Under the pieces are notes generated by a model, which worked only from the letters and a program-made list of their open reading frames with translations, was not told the DNA's origin and searched no databases. 64,000 bases of DNA, from contig DIWS01000014.1 in NCBI GenBank assembly GCA_002423585.1, positions 8,718 to 72,717 on the forward strand, written 5' to 3'. This document shows positions 53,053 through 60,895 of the stretch, piece after piece. The DNA is from Actinobacteria bacterium UBA6100 (GTDB lineage Bacteria > Actinomycetota > Coriobacteriia > Anaerosomatales > Anaerosomataceae). Positions within the stretch are counted from its first letter, which is position 1. Each line of letters opens with the position of its first letter. The translations under genes were made by a program, and so were the position numbers.

Positions 53053-53778
53053 ATGGAGACCTATCTCTGGATCACATCCGTCTGGGGCGTCTACCTCGCC
53101 CTCGCGGTGTTCATCATCGGAATGGGTTGGCGCATCTACGAGTGGGCCACCACCCCGAAGTCCGCGGTCAGGCTCGGCATGTTCCCCAAGCCCGCGACCA
53201 AGACAGGGCGCTTCTTCAAGATGCTGAAGGACACGTTCATCGCCCCACACTCGGCCAAGATCGAGCCGGCCATGTGGGTCTTCGCCTTCGCGTTCCATGT
53301 CGCGGCGCTCGGCGCCTTCGTGGGCCACGGCCGCCTGATCGCCGAGTTCCCGATCCTTCCGGAACTGCTCGGCCACGATGGCATGAACGCGTTCGCCGCC
53401 ATGTCGGGCAGCATAGCGGGCGTCCTCATGCTCGTCGGCGTGCTCTTCTGGATCGGCCGCCGCACCTTCGGCCCGTACAAGAGCCTGTCGGTGCCCGAGG
53501 ACTACCTGCTGCTGTTCCTGCTCTTCGGCGTGATCGTGATGGGTGACCACATGCGCTTCGTGTACGGCGACATCATCCATGCCGACACGTACCGTGCCTG
53601 GTTCCAGAGCCTGTTGACCTTCAAGCCCATGTTCCCCGAGAAGTTGCTCAGCGGGAACGTCGGCTGGTCGCTCGGCACGCACATGCTGTTCACCGACCTG
53701 TTCTTGATCTACTTCCCGTTCAGCAAGCTGGTGCACACCATCGGCTCATTCTCGTCGAACCGCGTGAGGAGTGAGTAA
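53053..53778 (+). CDS. DsrM/NarI-like membrane cytochrome b subunit
   Basis: A 241-residue integral membrane protein with about five or six helices (roughly 5-28, 72-95, 115-140, 152-172, 205-230). Histidines in AFAFHVAALGAF, VGHGR, MGDHMRF, GTHMLF and KLVHTIG are placed to bind b-type hemes, as in NarI, DsrM and HdrE. It would exchange electrons between the quinone pool and the Fe-S partner encoded next. The gap to that gene is 2 bases, so the two proteins probably form a complex. Confidence 0.87.
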   Translation: METYLWITSVWGVYLALAVFIIGMGWRIYEWATTPKSAVRLGMFPKPATKTGRFFKMLKDTFIAPHSAKIEPAMWVFAFAFHVAALGAFVGHGRLIAEFPILPELLGHDGMNAFAAMSGSIAGVLMLVGVLFWIGRRTFGPYKSLSVPEDYLLLFLLFGVIVMGDHMRFVYGDIIHADTYRAWFQSLLTFKPMFPEKLLSGNVGWSLGTHMLFTDLFLIYFPFSKLVHTIGSFSSNRVRSE

Positions 53779-53780
53779 CG

Positions 53781-55067
53781 ATGGAGACAGTTGAGATGCA
53801 GACCCTCGCAGGCGTCATCGACAAGAAGATGAACCGCCAGCTCAAGCAGTACATCGACATCTGCGCGCGCTGTGCGATCTGCAAGGACGCGTGCCACCAG
53901 TACGTTGGCACCGGGGACTTCAAGTACCTCCCCGCCCGCCGGGCGGAGCTCATCCGCCAGGTCTACAAGAAGTACTTCGACAAGACCGGCAGGTTCGTGC
54001 CCGCGCTGTACGAGGCGCGCGATCCTGACGACAACCTGCTCGACGAGCTGTACGACTCCACCTACGCCTGCACAGGCTGCCGTCGCTGCATGTACTACTG
54101 CCCGTTCTCCATCGACACCGCCTGGATCCTCTCGGTGGCCAAGGCGGTCCTGATCGCCGCAGGCCGTGGCAACGAGATGCTCGGACAGCTCGCCGACGCC
54201 GCCATCTTCAAGGGCGACAACGTGGCCATGTTCGAGGGCGTCATCACGAGCGGATTCGAGGAGATCGCCGAGGAGGTCCGCGCGATCACCGGCAACCCCG
54301 ACCACGGCGTACCGGTGAACAAGCAGGGCGCGGACGTGCTGTACGTCGCCCTCGCCGGTGCCCACTCCATCCGCCCGGCCGCCGTGATCTTCGAGGAGGC
54401 CGGCGAGAGCTGGACGATCTCGATGTTCGAAGCTGCCAACTACGGCTACTTCTACGGCGATCCGGAGAAGGCGCGGCTCATCACCAAGCGCTACATCGAC
54501 GAGGCCGTCCGTCTGGGCGTGAAGGAGATCGTGGTGCCCGAGTGCGGGCACGCCTACCGCGTCGCGGAGTTCTTCTACGAGGCGTGGAGCAAGGAGCCGA
54601 TGCCCTTCAAGGTGAGCCACATCCTCGAGAAGGTGGACGACTACATCAAGACCGGCCGTATCAAGGTTGACAAGGGCCTGATCGAGGGCACCGTCACCTA
54701 CCACGACCCGTGCCAGCTCGGTCGCAACGGCGGCAAGTTCGAGCAGCCGCGCGACATCGTCAAGGCCGTGACGAGTAACTTTGTCGACCTCACGCCCAAC
54801 CGTGCCGAGCAGTGGTGCTGCGGTGGTGGCGGCGGCATCGTGGCGATGGAGGAGTTCAAGGACGTCCGGCTCAAGTCGGGCAGCAAGAAGGTCGAGCAGC
54901 TCAAGGCGAGCGGCGCGAACATCCTCGCCTGCCCGTGCGAGAACTGCCGCCTGCAGATCGAGGAGCTCAACGAGATCCATGAGCTCGGCATGGAGATCTG
55001 GCAGGTCATCGACCTGGTGGTGGCGTCGATGCCTCTGCCCGGCAACAAGAAGAGCGCCGGAGCGTAG
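53781..55067 (+). CDS. DsrK/HdrD-like iron-sulfur protein
   Basis: A 428-residue cytoplasmic-side Fe-S oxidoreductase. Two ferredoxin-type 4Fe-4S motifs are visible: C28, C31, C34 and C38, then C97, C100, C103 and C107. The C-terminal part holds CCG-type segments (HDPCQLGRNGG, WCCGGGGGI, CPCENC) that in HdrB/HdrD and DsrK bind the special cubane active on disulfides. The first CCG module is degenerate (VPECGHAYRV). It likely reduces or oxidises a disulfide or persulfide substrate, perhaps TusA/DsrE-bound sulfur. ATG after GAGGAGTGAGTAACG; terminator follows. Confidence 0.88.
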   Translation: METVEMQTLAGVIDKKMNRQLKQYIDICARCAICKDACHQYVGTGDFKYLPARRAELIRQVYKKYFDKTGRFVPALYEARDPDDNLLDELYDSTYACTGCRRCMYYCPFSIDTAWILSVAKAVLIAAGRGNEMLGQLADAAIFKGDNVAMFEGVITSGFEEIAEEVRAITGNPDHGVPVNKQGADVLYVALAGAHSIRPAAVIFEEAGESWTISMFEAANYGYFYGDPEKARLITKRYIDEAVRLGVKEIVVPECGHAYRVAEFFYEAWSKEPMPFKVSHILEKVDDYIKTGRIKVDKGLIEGTVTYHDPCQLGRNGGKFEQPRDIVKAVTSNFVDLTPNRAEQWCCGGGGGIVAMEEFKDVRLKSGSKKVEQLKASGANILACPCENCRLQIEELNEIHELGMEIWQVIDLVVASMPLPGNKKSAGA

Positions 55068-55092
55068 CGGCCCGACTCACGCGTGATCGCAC

Positions 55093-55120
55093 AAGGGCGC
55101 CGGGATTCCCCGGCGCCCTT
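55093..55120. terminator. Terminator after the sulfur-redox module
   Basis: A 12-bp perfect stem AAGGGCGCCGGG/CCCGGCGCCCTT with a 4-base loop. It lies between the convergent DsrK-like and URO-D-like genes and may serve both. Confidence 0.8.
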
Positions 55121-55144
55121 CGCATTTCCCGAACGCATCCGCGC

Positions 55145-55975
55145 CTAGGCGTCGCGCGCTGCGGCGAGTGCGGAGACCAGGTTGCCCATCTCGGCGGACG
55201 TCGTGATCCCGCCATCATCGGAGACGAACAGGCCCCCAGCGTGCGCGAGAACGCCGATGGTGCTGCCGATCGCCACAGCACGCGCAGGGTTGCCCAGTTC
55301 GGCGGTGAGCAGGCCGCCCATGACCGCGAGGCCCTCGTCTCGCGCTGCCCAGAACAAGCGATCGAACGCCTCGAAGCCGAGACCGCCGCCGGCATGGATC
55401 GCCGAGAAGCCGGCACGCGATACGGCATGCAGCAACGGACGGACATCGCCATCGGAGTGCAGGATGGCCGGGATGCCAAGGGCGCGGGCGACGCGCGTCA
55501 CGCGCTCGTATCGCGGCAACAATTCGGCGATAGCGAAGTCGGGGGCCACCAGCGGTCCGTCGCTGCCCGCCAGGTCCTCTGCGAGAACGATCGCGCGCGC
55601 TCCCAGCTCCGCTCCACGCGTCACGTCACGTACGATGAGATCGAGGCCCTCGTCCAGCTCGGCACCGACCTCCCCAGGGTGCGTGAGGGTGGCGCGGAGT
55701 CCGTCCATCGCCCCACGCGCTTCGATCACGGGCCACAGCGGACCGTCGACGGCCCACAGCGGTGCGATCCCCGTTTCGGCAAGCATCGCGACGGCGCGCT
55801 CCGCCCACGGCGCTGCGGCGGGCACGAACGCGAAGGATGCTTGTAGCTCCGCACATGCCGCCACAAGCGCCCCGGCGGGATCGGCGTGACCCGCTGCGAT
55901 CGGAGCGAGCACGTCCGGGGGAACGAAGGAGAGCCCGAACGGGAACGGCGTGCGGTGGGCGGCGAGCGAGTCCAC
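55145..55975 (-). CDS. Uroporphyrinogen decarboxylase-superfamily protein
   Basis: A 276-residue TIM-barrel protein of the URO-D/MtaA superfamily, shorter than the usual 330-350. The segment PRYERVTRVARALGIPAILHSDGDVRPLLHAVSRAGFSAIH has the family's HsDG and late barrel strands. The N-terminal substrate loop of true HemE is not seen. A role in methyl transfer or a small-molecule decarboxylation is possible, but not assignable. GTG at 55975 lies 2 bases after the preceding stop (coupled translation). Confidence 0.72.
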   Translation of the reverse strand: MDSLAAHRTPFPFGLSFVPPDVLAPIAAGHADPAGALVAACAELQASFAFVPAAAPWAERAVAMLAETGIAPLWAVDGPLWPVIEARGAMDGLRATLTHPGEVGAELDEGLDLIVRDVTRGAELGARAIVLAEDLAGSDGPLVAPDFAIAELLPRYERVTRVARALGIPAILHSDGDVRPLLHAVSRAGFSAIHAGGGLGFEAFDRLFWAARDEGLAVMGGLLTAELGNPARAVAIGSTIGVLAHAGGLFVSDDGGITTSAEMGNLVSALAAARDA

Positions 55976-55977
55976 GG

Positions 55978-56442
55978 CTAGATACTGCCGATGCCGAAGC
56001 CCACGAGCTCCGACAGCGCCCACACGAGCAGGAATGCGCCGGTGACGCCGCATGAGACGGCGAGGAAGGCACGCTTCGGCTCCATATCGAGGAGCCAGGC
56101 GGCGGCCGTGCCGGCATACGCGCCGGTGCCCGGGAGCGGGATCGCGACGAACACGGCAAGGCCCCAGAAGCCGTACTTCTCCACAAGCGGGTGGGCCTTG
56201 GCGCGGATCTTCTCGAACTTGCGGTGGAGCCAGCTACCCTCCGGGAAGCGCTCGTAGACGAACTCAAGGAAGTAGTAGCCGGGCCAGAATATGGCCAGGC
56301 TCGCCAGGAGGATGATCGGCATGTAGACCTGCTCGCCGGCGGCCACCGCCCAGGGGACCGCCGCACGAAGCTCGATCGTGGGTATCCACGACACGACCAC
56401 GTACTTCAGCCATTCGGGCAGACCGCTCAGGAACTCGGGCAT
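55978..56442 (-). CDS. Small multidrug export-family membrane protein (COG2426)
   Basis: A 154-residue membrane protein of the Sm_multidrug_ex family. PTIELRAAVPWAV near the N-terminus and FVAIPLPGTGAYAGTAAAWLL are the family signature. Four or five hydrophobic helices. The transport function is only inferred for the family. Preceded by GAAAGG; it lies 3 bases after a hypothetical gene. Confidence 0.87.
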   Translation of the reverse strand: MPEFLSGLPEWLKYVVVSWIPTIELRAAVPWAVAAGEQVYMPIILLASLAIFWPGYYFLEFVYERFPEGSWLHRKFEKIRAKAHPLVEKYGFWGLAVFVAIPLPGTGAYAGTAAAWLLDMEPKRAFLAVSCGVTGAFLLVWALSELVGFGIGSI

Positions 56443-56445
56443 CGC

Positions 56446-56820
56446 TTACCTTTCGGTGGCGAAGACGTCGTAGATGCGCTCCACCTCGGAGCGCCAATAG
56501 TCTTCGGGGTCTGAAACGTCACGGCCGAGACGTGCGGCGTTGCGGAAGTACCCGTCGCCCGGCATCCCGCTATCGGCGCGGACCACGAGGGAAGCGAGCA
56601 TGATGCCATGCTTCGCATCCGCCTCGGTGCAGATCTCGTTGAGGAAACCCATGATCGCCCACGACCGCGGCTTGAGCGTGATCGCAGTGACCTCGCGGCA
56701 GAGCTCCGCATATGTCGTCGTGCCACGCTCGCGCGCGCGCTCCTCGAGGAGCGCATTGGCCTGCTGTTTGGCCGCCTCCCATGCTTCGACCGGGAAGCCG
56801 TATCGGGTGTTCTCAGGCAT
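56446..56820 (-). CDS. Hypothetical cytoplasmic protein
   Basis: A 124-residue protein that I do not recognise. Mixed alpha/beta composition, no signal or membrane segment. The stretch AITLKPRSWAIMGFLNEICTEAD is well ordered, and the gene is tightly linked to the membrane protein gene downstream. There is no ribosome site before the ATG at 56820, but a CATACT hexamer lies 6 bases upstream, so the mRNA may be leaderless or nearly so. Confidence 0.75.
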   Translation of the reverse strand: MPENTRYGFPVEAWEAAKQQANALLEERARERGTTTYAELCREVTAITLKPRSWAIMGFLNEICTEADAKHGIMLASLVVRADSGMPGDGYFRNAARLGRDVSDPEDYWRSEVERIYDVFATER

Positions 56821-56922
56821 GCACGAGAGTATGCCACACGACGCACGTAGCGGTGCGCCGCTGATGCCGCGCCGTTGAACTCACCCGGCCGCATGGCCCT
56901 GTGTGACGCGTATGATGACCGC

Positions 56923-57300
56923 ATGGACCGCGAGCCCGACACCCATCATCAGATCCCGGCCGACGACGCAGCTCTCCTCGCCGAGTGCGACGTGTGGGTC
57001 TTCCGCGCCACCGGCCCCGGTGGGCAGGGCGTGAACACCACCGACAGCGCGGTGCGGCTGCGTCATCGGCCCAGCGGCATCACGGTGGTGTGCCGTCGCG
57101 AACGAAGCCAGCTCCAGAACAAGCGGGTGTGTCTGGAACGGCTGCGCGACAAGCTCGAGGCGCAGAACGCCGCGCTCGACGCGCCGAAGCGCGTGCCCAC
57201 GCGCAAGAGCCGCTCGGTCAAAGCGCGACAGGTGGAGACCAAGCGAAAGCGGGCCCGCGTGAAGCGAACGCGTGGTCGGGTGGACGCCGACGAAGAGTAG
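56923..57300 (+). CDS. Stand-alone GGQ release-factor-like protein
   Basis: A 125-residue protein consisting of little more than the peptidyl-tRNA hydrolysis domain of class I release factors. ATGPGGQGVNTTDSAVRLRH (about residues 29-48) is closest to the RF2 form, but the residue after GGQ is Gly. RRERSQLQNKR follows. The C-terminus is very basic (KSRSVKARQVETKRKRAR), like ArfB/ICT1 proteins that rescue stalled ribosomes through the mRNA channel, then ends acidic. The start is uncertain (ATG at 56923 or the ATG at 56875). Confidence 0.85.
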   Translation: MDREPDTHHQIPADDAALLAECDVWVFRATGPGGQGVNTTDSAVRLRHRPSGITVVCRRERSQLQNKRVCLERLRDKLEAQNAALDAPKRVPTRKSRSVKARQVETKRKRARVKRTRGRVDADEE

Positions 57301-57312
57301 GCGGGCATGACA

Positions 57313-57348
57313 ACGCGCCCGCCCGCTGAGGTACGCGGACAGGCGCGT
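57313..57348 (-). terminator. Possible terminator of tmRNA
   Basis: ACGCGCC and GGCGCGT arms with an inner CCGC/GCGG stem, directly after the tmRNA 3' end on the minus strand. Only a weak T tail. Confidence 0.4.
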
Positions 57349-57357
57349 GAGGTCTCG

Positions 57358-57709
57358 TGGTGGAGGCGCGGAGAATCGAACTCCGGTCCACGACAGCCCC
57401 CTGGGGAGCATCTCCAGGCTCAGTCACATCTTGGGTTTCGGTCGGGGCTACACGGTGTGACGAGCGTGCCCTTCCCTAGCAGGTTCGGTCTTTCGCACAA
57501 GCATACCGGCTACGTCTTATGCGGCAGTCCCCTGAGTGACGTCAGATCCGGTGACGGGGACGCGCACCGGGAGACGTCGCTGCACTATTTAGGCAGCGAG
57601 AGCGTAGTTATTGTCGACGTTTGAGCGTCGTTTGCCCCTGTTTAGCGAGGTAAGGCGACCTCGGCCTGCTTCTCCCCTCAGAACTCCCGTGTCGAAACCA
57701 GTCGCCCCC
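57358..57709 (-). ncRNA. ssrA: Transfer-messenger RNA
   Basis: A 352-base tmRNA. The 5' end GGGGGCGACTGGTTTCGACACGG and the 3' end with GGTTCGATTC-type T-arm and CGCCTCCACCA pair as the acceptor (GGGGGCG with CGCCTCC, one G-U). The tag frame ends AAC TAC GCT CTC GCT GCC TAA (NYALAA, stop at 57591-57589). Reading back in frame, it probably begins GGC AAA CGA CGC, giving GKRRSNVDNNYALAA after the tRNA-borne alanine. The partner smpB lies 1.1 kb away. Confidence 0.93.
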
Positions 57710-57742
57710 GGGTGAGGTATGTGAAGGTGCCGCGCGGGTGAG

Positions 57743-57748
57743 AGTATA
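57743..57748 (-). promoter_or_regulatory. Candidate -10 element for tmRNA
   Basis: TATACT on the minus strand, about 34 bases upstream of the mature tmRNA 5' end, which would allow a short precursor removed by RNase P. No good -35 box was seen at the right distance. Confidence 0.4.
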
Positions 57749-57876
57749 CCCTGCCTGCGCCCGTTCGCGCCGATTCGAAGCACAGACTGTGCCAGTCGGG
57801 GCGCGAGCGAGACCCGGAACGGGTACTCTCATCCTGAGGCCGCGGCGCGCGGCGAACGCCCGAGAGGAGTTCCGAG

Positions 57877-58761
57877 ATGGACGGCACCCCCTACCAGCCC
57901 CCCACCCCCTCCGTTCCGCCACCACCGGACATGCAGCAGCCGCAGTATGCACCACAGGCGCCCTATGCGCCCGCCGAGCCGCCCAAGAAGAAGAAGACCG
58001 GCCTCATCATCGGCATCGTGGTCGCCGTGATCCTGCTGTGCTGCTGCGGATCGGGCATCGGCGGCCTCTTCCTCTACAGGGCGGCGGACGAGGAGGTCAC
58101 GGAGGGTCTCGAAGAGATCACGACGGAACTCGACAGCGAGCTGCCGGACCTCGACTCGGATGTTGACGAAGGAATGGACCCACGCGACACCGGCTGGGAC
58201 GACTTCGATCCCGGCGCCTACGACTCGAGCGTGTGGATCTCCACCGATGCCTTCCACGAAGAGGTCCTCGCCGATGCCATGAGCAGCCTTTTCCCCGACT
58301 TCGATATCGAGGAGCGGCTCGCCCGGCCCACGACCGAGTACAGCACGGACACCGTGCTCGCGCGGGCCACGCTTGCGTCGGATCCGAACGTGGCCATCGC
58401 CTTCTGGTTGGAGGTCGAGAACACGCCCGCCTTCGAGTCGGGCTGGGTGTGGGACCCGGAGCGGGACGGCTACGACTACATGGACGTGGCCACCGCCCCC
58501 AACGGGCGAGAGTACTCCTGGGACAACACGCAGCTCGTCCCACTACTCTTCGGGATGAGTGATGACAGCACCGAGGACCTGCTCAAGGCGGTCACACGCG
58601 ACTTCCCGGACTGCGTCATCTACCTTGTCGAGAACGACGGTGAGGCCGGGTACGTGGAGTTCACGCGCTGGGACGCGTATCCCGACTATGACGAAGGCTT
58701 CTACGCCGACTACACGTACGACGGAGGCGAGTGGATACTCGAAGACGCCAGCTCGTGGTAG
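57877..58761 (+). CDS. Acidic membrane-anchored protein with proline-rich N-terminus
   Basis: A 294-residue protein that I cannot assign. Residues 1-36 are Pro/Gln/Tyr-rich and cytoplasmic, then KKKK, a transmembrane helix (about 41-63, including a CCCG run), and an extracellular, strongly acidic domain (about 70-294) rich in Asp, Glu, Tyr and Trp. The layout resembles the many actinobacterial surface proteins with a Pro-rich cytoplasmic tail. ATG after AGAGGAGTTCCGAG. Between tmRNA and smpB on the opposite strand; no functional clue. Confidence 0.75.
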   Translation: MDGTPYQPPTPSVPPPPDMQQPQYAPQAPYAPAEPPKKKKTGLIIGIVVAVILLCCCGSGIGGLFLYRAADEEVTEGLEEITTELDSELPDLDSDVDEGMDPRDTGWDDFDPGAYDSSVWISTDAFHEEVLADAMSSLFPDFDIEERLARPTTEYSTDTVLARATLASDPNVAIAFWLEVENTPAFESGWVWDPERDGYDYMDVATAPNGREYSWDNTQLVPLLFGMSDDSTEDLLKAVTRDFPDCVIYLVENDGEAGYVEFTRWDAYPDYDEGFYADYTYDGGEWILEDASSW

Positions 58762-58781
58762 GACTGACGACTCAGTGAACC

Positions 58782-58811
58782 GAAAGGGCCGCTTGAAGAG
58801 GCGGCCCTTTC
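58782..58811. terminator. Bidirectional terminator
   Basis: An 11-bp perfect stem GAAAGGGCCGC/GCGGCCCTTTC with an 8-base loop, between the convergent acidic-protein gene and smpB. Confidence 0.8.
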
Positions 58812-58825
58812 CACGTCCCGGAGCG

Positions 58826-59296
58826 CTACTCGCCCTTCGTGCGCTCCCGGAGCGACCGCTCCACATCGCGCTTCTGGTCCCGCTCGGCGATGGCGTCGCG
58901 CTTGTCGTAGAGCTTCTTGCCGCGCGCCAGGCCGATCTCGACTTTCACGAGATTGGATGACGAGAGATACACCTTGAGCGGCACGAGTGTGAATCCCCGC
59001 TCCTTCGTCTTGCCGATGAGGTAGCGGATCTCCGCCTTGCGCAGCAGCAGCTTGCGCTCGCGGTCCGCGCGCACGTTGCTGCGGTTGCCGTGACTGTACG
59101 GCGAGATGTGCACGCCGTGGAGCCAGACCTCGCCCTTACGGATGGTCGCGAAACTGTCGCGCAGGTTCGTCTTGTTCTCGCGAAGCGACTTCACCTCGGT
59201 GCCGGTGAGCACGATACCGGCCTCGAAGACCTCGTCCACGAAGTAGTCGTGGTAGGCCTTCTTGTTGGTGGCGATCATCTTCTCTTCGCGGGGCAT
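58826..59296 (-). CDS. smpB: SsrA-binding protein SmpB
   Basis: A 156-residue partner of tmRNA in trans-translation. TNKKAYHDYFVDE, GIVLTGTEVKSLRE, HGVHISPY and the late LARGKKLYDKRDAIAERD tail (which reaches the decoding centre) are all present. ATG at 59296 or 59278 (MIATNKKAYHD); neither has a strong ribosome site. The frame further upstream to 59545 is not credible. Confidence 0.95.
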   Translation of the reverse strand: MPREEKMIATNKKAYHDYFVDEVFEAGIVLTGTEVKSLRENKTNLRDSFATIRKGEVWLHGVHISPYSHGNRSNVRADRERKLLLRKAEIRYLIGKTKERGFTLVPLKVYLSSSNLVKVEIGLARGKKLYDKRDAIAERDQKRDVERSLRERTKGE

Positions 59297-59377
59297 GGTC
59301 TGCGGATCCGTTCGTCGTAGCAGGGTGTGTGCTGATGCTAGCATGGCGACAGCTTCTCCGAAGAAAGGAATCGCCTC

Positions 59378-59674
59378 ATGGACGTGATGGGCTACCAGTA
59401 CGGCGCCGTGCCGACGCAGCGCAACGACCCGCAGTATATCGCCTACCTCGAGCAGCGGATCGCCGCGCTCGAGTCGCGGCTCCCCAACACGAAGGTGGTG
59501 GCGCAGGGGTTCTTCGCGCGCTCGTTCGCGATCTGGGGACACCACTTCGTCGCCCAGTTCCTGATCGGTCTGGCGCTCTCAGTGATCATGACGCTCATCA
59601 GCCTGATCTTCGCAGGCAGCCTTGCCGCAGTCTTCGGCACGCTCCTCGAGAACGTTCAGAGCACGGGCTACTGA
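59378..59674 (+). CDS. Small membrane protein, unknown function
   Basis: A 98-residue protein. A Tyr/Gln-rich N-terminus and a short coiled coil (about 22-36, AYLEQRIAALESRL) are followed by one long or two short hydrophobic segments (about 52-90). ATG follows AAAGGAATCGCCTC. It is divergent from smpB and ends before a strong terminator. No family recognised. Confidence 0.7.
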   Translation: MDVMGYQYGAVPTQRNDPQYIAYLEQRIAALESRLPNTKVVAQGFFARSFAIWGHHFVAQFLIGLALSVIMTLISLIFAGSLAAVFGTLLENVQSTGY

Positions 59675-59695
59675 GGACGGCACGATCGCCCCGGA

Positions 59696-59733
59696 CACGC
59701 CGAAGGACGGCCTTCCGACCGTCCTTCGGCGTG
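59696..59733. terminator. Bidirectional terminator
   Basis: A 15-bp perfect stem CACGCCGAAGGACGG/CCGTCCTTCGGCGTG with an 8-base loop, between the small membrane protein gene and the convergent M42 peptidase gene. Confidence 0.85.
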
Positions 59734-59755
59734 ACAAACCTGCACGTGGCCGCTG

Positions 59756-60817
59756 CTACGGCGTGAAGTCGGTCCCGGGCTTGAGCCGAAGCACGAACGC
59801 CGCGAGTAGCTTGGCTGTGTTCTCCACATCCTCGAGGCAGAGCACCTCGGTGGGCGTGTGCATATAGCGGAGCGCCACGCTCACCAGCGCGGCCGCCTTG
59901 CCGCCACGTGAGAGCTGAATGGCGTTGGCATCGGTCCCGGTGCCGCGCGGGGCGCCTTCCACCTGGTACGGGATCTTCTCAGCCTTGGCGGCCTTCACGA
60001 GAAGGTCGAACACGACCGGGTTGATGTTCGCGCCGCGGCTGAGTACAGGGCCCTTGCCGCAGATGACCTCGCCGAACTTGCGCTTGTCAACGTCGAGGTA
60101 GTCGGTGGCGTGCGTGACCTCGACCGCGATTCCCACGACCGGATCCTGGCTGTACGCCGAGGTCGTGCCTCCACGCAGACCGATCTCCTCCTGCACGGTG
60201 CCGGCAGCGATAAGGTCACCCGCGGCACCGCCCGCCTCCTTCACGAGGCGCATCGCCTCGGCGCAGATCCACGCACCCATCTTGTCGTCGAACGCGCGAG
60301 AGACGGCCATGCCGTCGCCGAAGGTCTCGACCCCCACGCCGTAGGTGACGGGATCGCCGATATGGACCTTCTTCTTCACGGTCTTGCCATCGAGGCCGAG
60401 ATCGATGAACATCCGGTCGATCTTGACGACCTTCTTGCGGTCCTCATCCTCGAGCAGGTGGATAGGCAGCCGCCCGAGAACACCCCGGAGCACGCCGGTG
60501 ACAGTGTGCACGTCGACACGCATACCCGGCAGGATCTGCGGATCGTGGCCGCCGATGGGCGCGAACGCGCAGAACCCATCGTCGGTGATGTAGGTGACCA
60601 TGAACCCGATCTCGTCGATGTGCCCGGCGAGCATGACGCTGGGGCCACTCTTCTTGCCCTTAAGCAGCGCGTGCACGGAGCCCATGACGTCCGTCGAAAC
60701 CTCGTCGGCGATCCCGCTCACGTACTCACGGAACACCTTCGCGGCCGGCTGTTCGTAGCCCGAAGGCGACGGAGCCTCGATCAGTGTCTTGAAGAACTCG
60801 AAGGATTCAGGACGCAT
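59756..60817 (-). CDS. M42-family metallopeptidase (glutamyl aminopeptidase-like)
   Basis: A 353-residue dinuclear-metal aminopeptidase that forms large TET-like shells in known members. MLAGHIDEIGFMV carries the first His and Asp ligands, AFDDKMGAWICAEA the bridging Asp, VQEEIGLRGG the catalytic Glu pair, and TGTDANAIQLSRGG and HTPTEV the later ligands. ATG at 60817 after GGGAGG. It likely trims cytoplasmic peptides. Cellulase-type annotations for this family are usually wrong. Confidence 0.92.
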   Translation of the reverse strand: MRPESFEFFKTLIEAPSPSGYEQPAAKVFREYVSGIADEVSTDVMGSVHALLKGKKSGPSVMLAGHIDEIGFMVTYITDDGFCAFAPIGGHDPQILPGMRVDVHTVTGVLRGVLGRLPIHLLEDEDRKKVVKIDRMFIDLGLDGKTVKKKVHIGDPVTYGVGVETFGDGMAVSRAFDDKMGAWICAEAMRLVKEAGGAAGDLIAAGTVQEEIGLRGGTTSAYSQDPVVGIAVEVTHATDYLDVDKRKFGEVICGKGPVLSRGANINPVVFDLLVKAAKAEKIPYQVEGAPRGTGTDANAIQLSRGGKAAALVSVALRYMHTPTEVLCLEDVENTAKLLAAFVLRLKPGTDFTP

Positions 60818-60895
60818 GAAACGGCCTCCCTGCTGAATAGTGGTCGTGAAACGACAGTGTAGCGCCAGGCGCGTGCAGGCACCAGGCGCGACCGG

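Noticed and set aside
53053..55067. Nitrate reductase (NarI) or glycerol-3-phosphate dehydrogenase (GlpC) assignment
   Set aside because: There are no narGHJ or glpAB genes nearby, and the neighbours are sulfur carriers, so DsrMK/HdrDE-like is the better call.
57313..57348. This hairpin as a strong intrinsic terminator of the GGQ gene
   Set aside because: The stem is interrupted and the plus-strand side is followed by no T tract; kept only as a weak tmRNA terminator.
59756..60817. Endoglucanase annotation for the M42 protein
   Set aside because: The metal ligands and Glu pair are those of M42 aminopeptidases; the cellulase label in this family is a known misannotation.
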